From Evansella vedderi (GTDB taxonomy: Bacteria > Bacillota > Bacilli > Bacillales > Salisediminibacteriaceae): 64,000 nt of DNA. Below are positions 62,961 through 64,000 of this stretch, piece after piece; the stretch's first letter is position 1; each line of letters starts with the position of its first letter. Both the position numbers and the translations under genes were made by a program. Location: assembly GCF_030813435.1 (NCBI RefSeq), contig NZ_JAUSUG010000012.1:1-64000 (forward strand), read 5' to 3'. Under the pieces are notes generated by a model, which did not search any database, was not told the DNA's origin, and was given only the letters and a program-made list of their open reading frames with translations.

Positions 62961-63506
62961 TTAGAGGAGAGCTAGGAGTTGGTTTTTCGACATAAACAAA
63001 TAGCTTACTTTTCTTTTCTCAAAAATATTAGCAATGGATCCTGTGGCTAAAAAATGAATAGGGGATTGGGAAAAATATTTCATTAAGCGATAAAAAGGAT
63101 TTGTTACAGGTCTAATTTCAAACCCTAGCCTTTCCACAATTTTATTCAACATTGTTACTCCGCAAATTCCCTTAATTTTATTACTAAGTTCATGATCCTG
63201 AATGTACTTTGCTAACTTCGGTAGTGCATTTTTTACCATTTCATACAGCATAAACGTCCGTTTCAAGGATGATTTAATAGGGTGAAGATACTGCAATAAA
63301 CGTATATTGTGAAGATGAATACGCACTAAATAATCTCCTTTTGAAATAATATTACCGTCAGCAAGTTCATGTTTTGGGCCACGGTATCGGGTTAAAAGGA
63401 CCCTAAATACAGAAATGTTGTCTTCTGTTTCAATGGAAGTAAAATTTCTTATTCTGTCGTAAATCGGGTCAATGTTTTCCCATGCCTTTAAAACATATTG
63501 TCTCAT
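62961..63506 (-). CDS. YkoP-like protein
   Basis: A 181-residue protein matching the YkoP domain: YVLKAWENIDPIYDRIRNF at the start, VRIHLHNIRLLQYL, then IKGICGVTMLNKIVERLGFEIRP and NPFYRLMKYF. Cytosolic or peripheral, mostly helical. AAAGGAGAT precedes the ATG. No known activity. Confidence 0.8.
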   Translation of the reverse strand: MRQYVLKAWENIDPIYDRIRNFTSIETEDNISVFRVLLTRYRGPKHELADGNIISKGDYLVRIHLHNIRLLQYLHPIKSSLKRTFMLYEMVKNALPKLAKYIQDHELSNKIKGICGVTMLNKIVERLGFEIRPVTNPFYRLMKYFSQSPIHFLATGSIANIFEKRKVSYLFMSKNQLLALL

Positions 63507-63691
63507 AAGCTTGCTGATCTCCTTTAAAAATGTTATTAAATGTTATTGCATCGTTTCAGTAATGCATATATAGTTTGCTCCACCATATCAAAAGATATTA
63601 ATGTCTACCTGTTCATCTTCTGTTCATATTAACGTGTTATATTTATCATTGAATTAAAAATAATTTGAAAGTGATGAAAGGATGACTATAA

Positions 63692-63835
63692 ATGAAAAAG
63701 ATAAAATTAAATTACGAAGAATTAATTAAAGAAAATAAGCAAGAATTGCTTAATGATAAAATCGCATTAGAGGAAATAGAGAAGAAGATAGAGGAGCGGC
63801 AAATGAACACCAATAAAGTAAGCACAAAAACATAG
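63692..63835 (+). CDS. FbpB-type small basic protein
   Basis: A 47-residue peptide beginning MKKIKLNYEELIKENKQELL, followed by ALEEIEKKIEER, the pattern of the FbpB family of small basic proteins. In B. subtilis FbpB assists the Fur-controlled small RNA FsrA in the iron-sparing response. AAAGGATG precedes the ATG. I see only a weak Fur-like sequence upstream, so iron control is not shown. Confidence 0.7.
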   Translation: MKKIKLNYEELIKENKQELLNDKIALEEIEKKIEERQMNTNKVSTKT

Positions 63836-63844
63836 TAAATACAA

Positions 63845-63882
63845 AAAAAGCTAGGAAAATATAATCATATCCTAGCTTTTCG
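63845..63882. terminator. Bidirectional terminator
   Basis: AAAAGCTAGGA pairs perfectly with TCCTAGCTTTT around a 13-base loop between the convergent FbpB-like and gdhA genes. Confidence 0.85.
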
Positions 63883-63913
63883 CGTACATATTTTTGCTTA
63901 CAGAGTACTATAC

Positions 63914-64000
63914 TCAAATTACGCCTTGGGCAACCATTGCATCAGCAACTTTAACGAATCCAGCAATATTAGATCCTACAACGAGATTTCCTGGTACATC
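63914..64000 (-). CDS. gdhA: NADP-type glutamate dehydrogenase, C-terminal end (cut by window)
   Basis: The last 28 codons before TGA read DVPGNLVVGSNIAGFVKVAD then AMVAQGVI. This is the conserved end of hexameric NADP-linked glutamate dehydrogenases (ANIAGFxKVADAMxAQGV). The remainder lies beyond base 64000. Confidence 0.85.
   Translation of the reverse strand, partial: DVPGNLVVGSNIAGFVKVADAMVAQGVI

Noticed and set aside
63600-63690. Fur box ahead of the FbpB-like gene
   Set aside because: Only a short ATTTATCATTG partial match; too weak to report as a site.

Overview
The window comes from a low-GC, endospore-forming Firmicute of the family Bacillaceae. Evidence: Bacillus-type 5S rRNA, strong AGGAGG ribosome binding sites with many TTG/GTG starts, and sporulation-associated genes (kapB-like, spoVIF-like, ytaF-like, yjcZ family, yfhD family, a gamma-SASP-like mini-gene, a LysM/SleB-type hydrolase). 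There is also an L-box in front of dapA, a perfect CIRCE operator, and dispersed intergenic repeats. I see no insertion sequence, prophage or CRISPR array. The species cannot be named from sequence reading alone.

Layout. 1-3.6 kb: the end of an rRNA operon, then small genes (DUF4870, phosphodiesterase, DUF3889, copZ). 3.6-7.4 kb: htpG under a CIRCE element, then a two-gene sortase module (LPETA substrate plus class D sortase). 7.5-9.99 kb: a decaying stretch with a frameshifted NERD gene, a frameshifted DUF3221-like lipoprotein gene and an inverted/direct repeat cluster. 10.1-17.4 kb: a co-directional signalling cluster of KaiC-like ATPase, winged-helix protein and PocR/GAF/LuxR regulator. 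It continues past a terminator with a frame-disturbed winged-helix paralogue, a pseudo-receiver LuxR protein and a PAS-GGDEF diguanylate cyclase. This is the best candidate here for an uncharacterised system.

17.4-31.4 kb: YeiH-type exporter, TrhO, the PPDK regulatory kinase with pyruvate phosphate dikinase, kapB preceded by a HesB-like gene with an in-frame TGA at the family's Cys/Sec position, a LysM hydrolase, an S9 peptidase, TerC and SpeD. 31.6-39.1 kb: a polar amino-acid ABC transporter whose permease appears to start with ATC, spoVIF, ytaF, an isocitrate dehydrogenase with an NAD-type signature, and a rhodanese. 39.2-49 kb: SDR, yjcZ-type gene, solitary fabF, a YkoG/YkoH-like two-component system with a PepSY protein, and a luciferase-like monooxygenase. 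49-54.9 kb: an OFA transporter behind a promoter-leader-terminator, DUF2294/DUF6671, a glycosyltransferase, DUF2203, an exonuclease and a GNAT acetyltransferase. 55-64 kb: riboswitch-controlled dapA, a YgjV-GNAT fusion, a glycolate oxidase operon (glcE-F-D order) followed by an FAH-family hydrolase, a YkoP-like protein, an FbpB-like peptide and the 3' end of gdhA.

Coordinates were read by eye. Starts were chosen from the position of the ribosome binding site. Family names come from recognition of sequence motifs, not from a database search.
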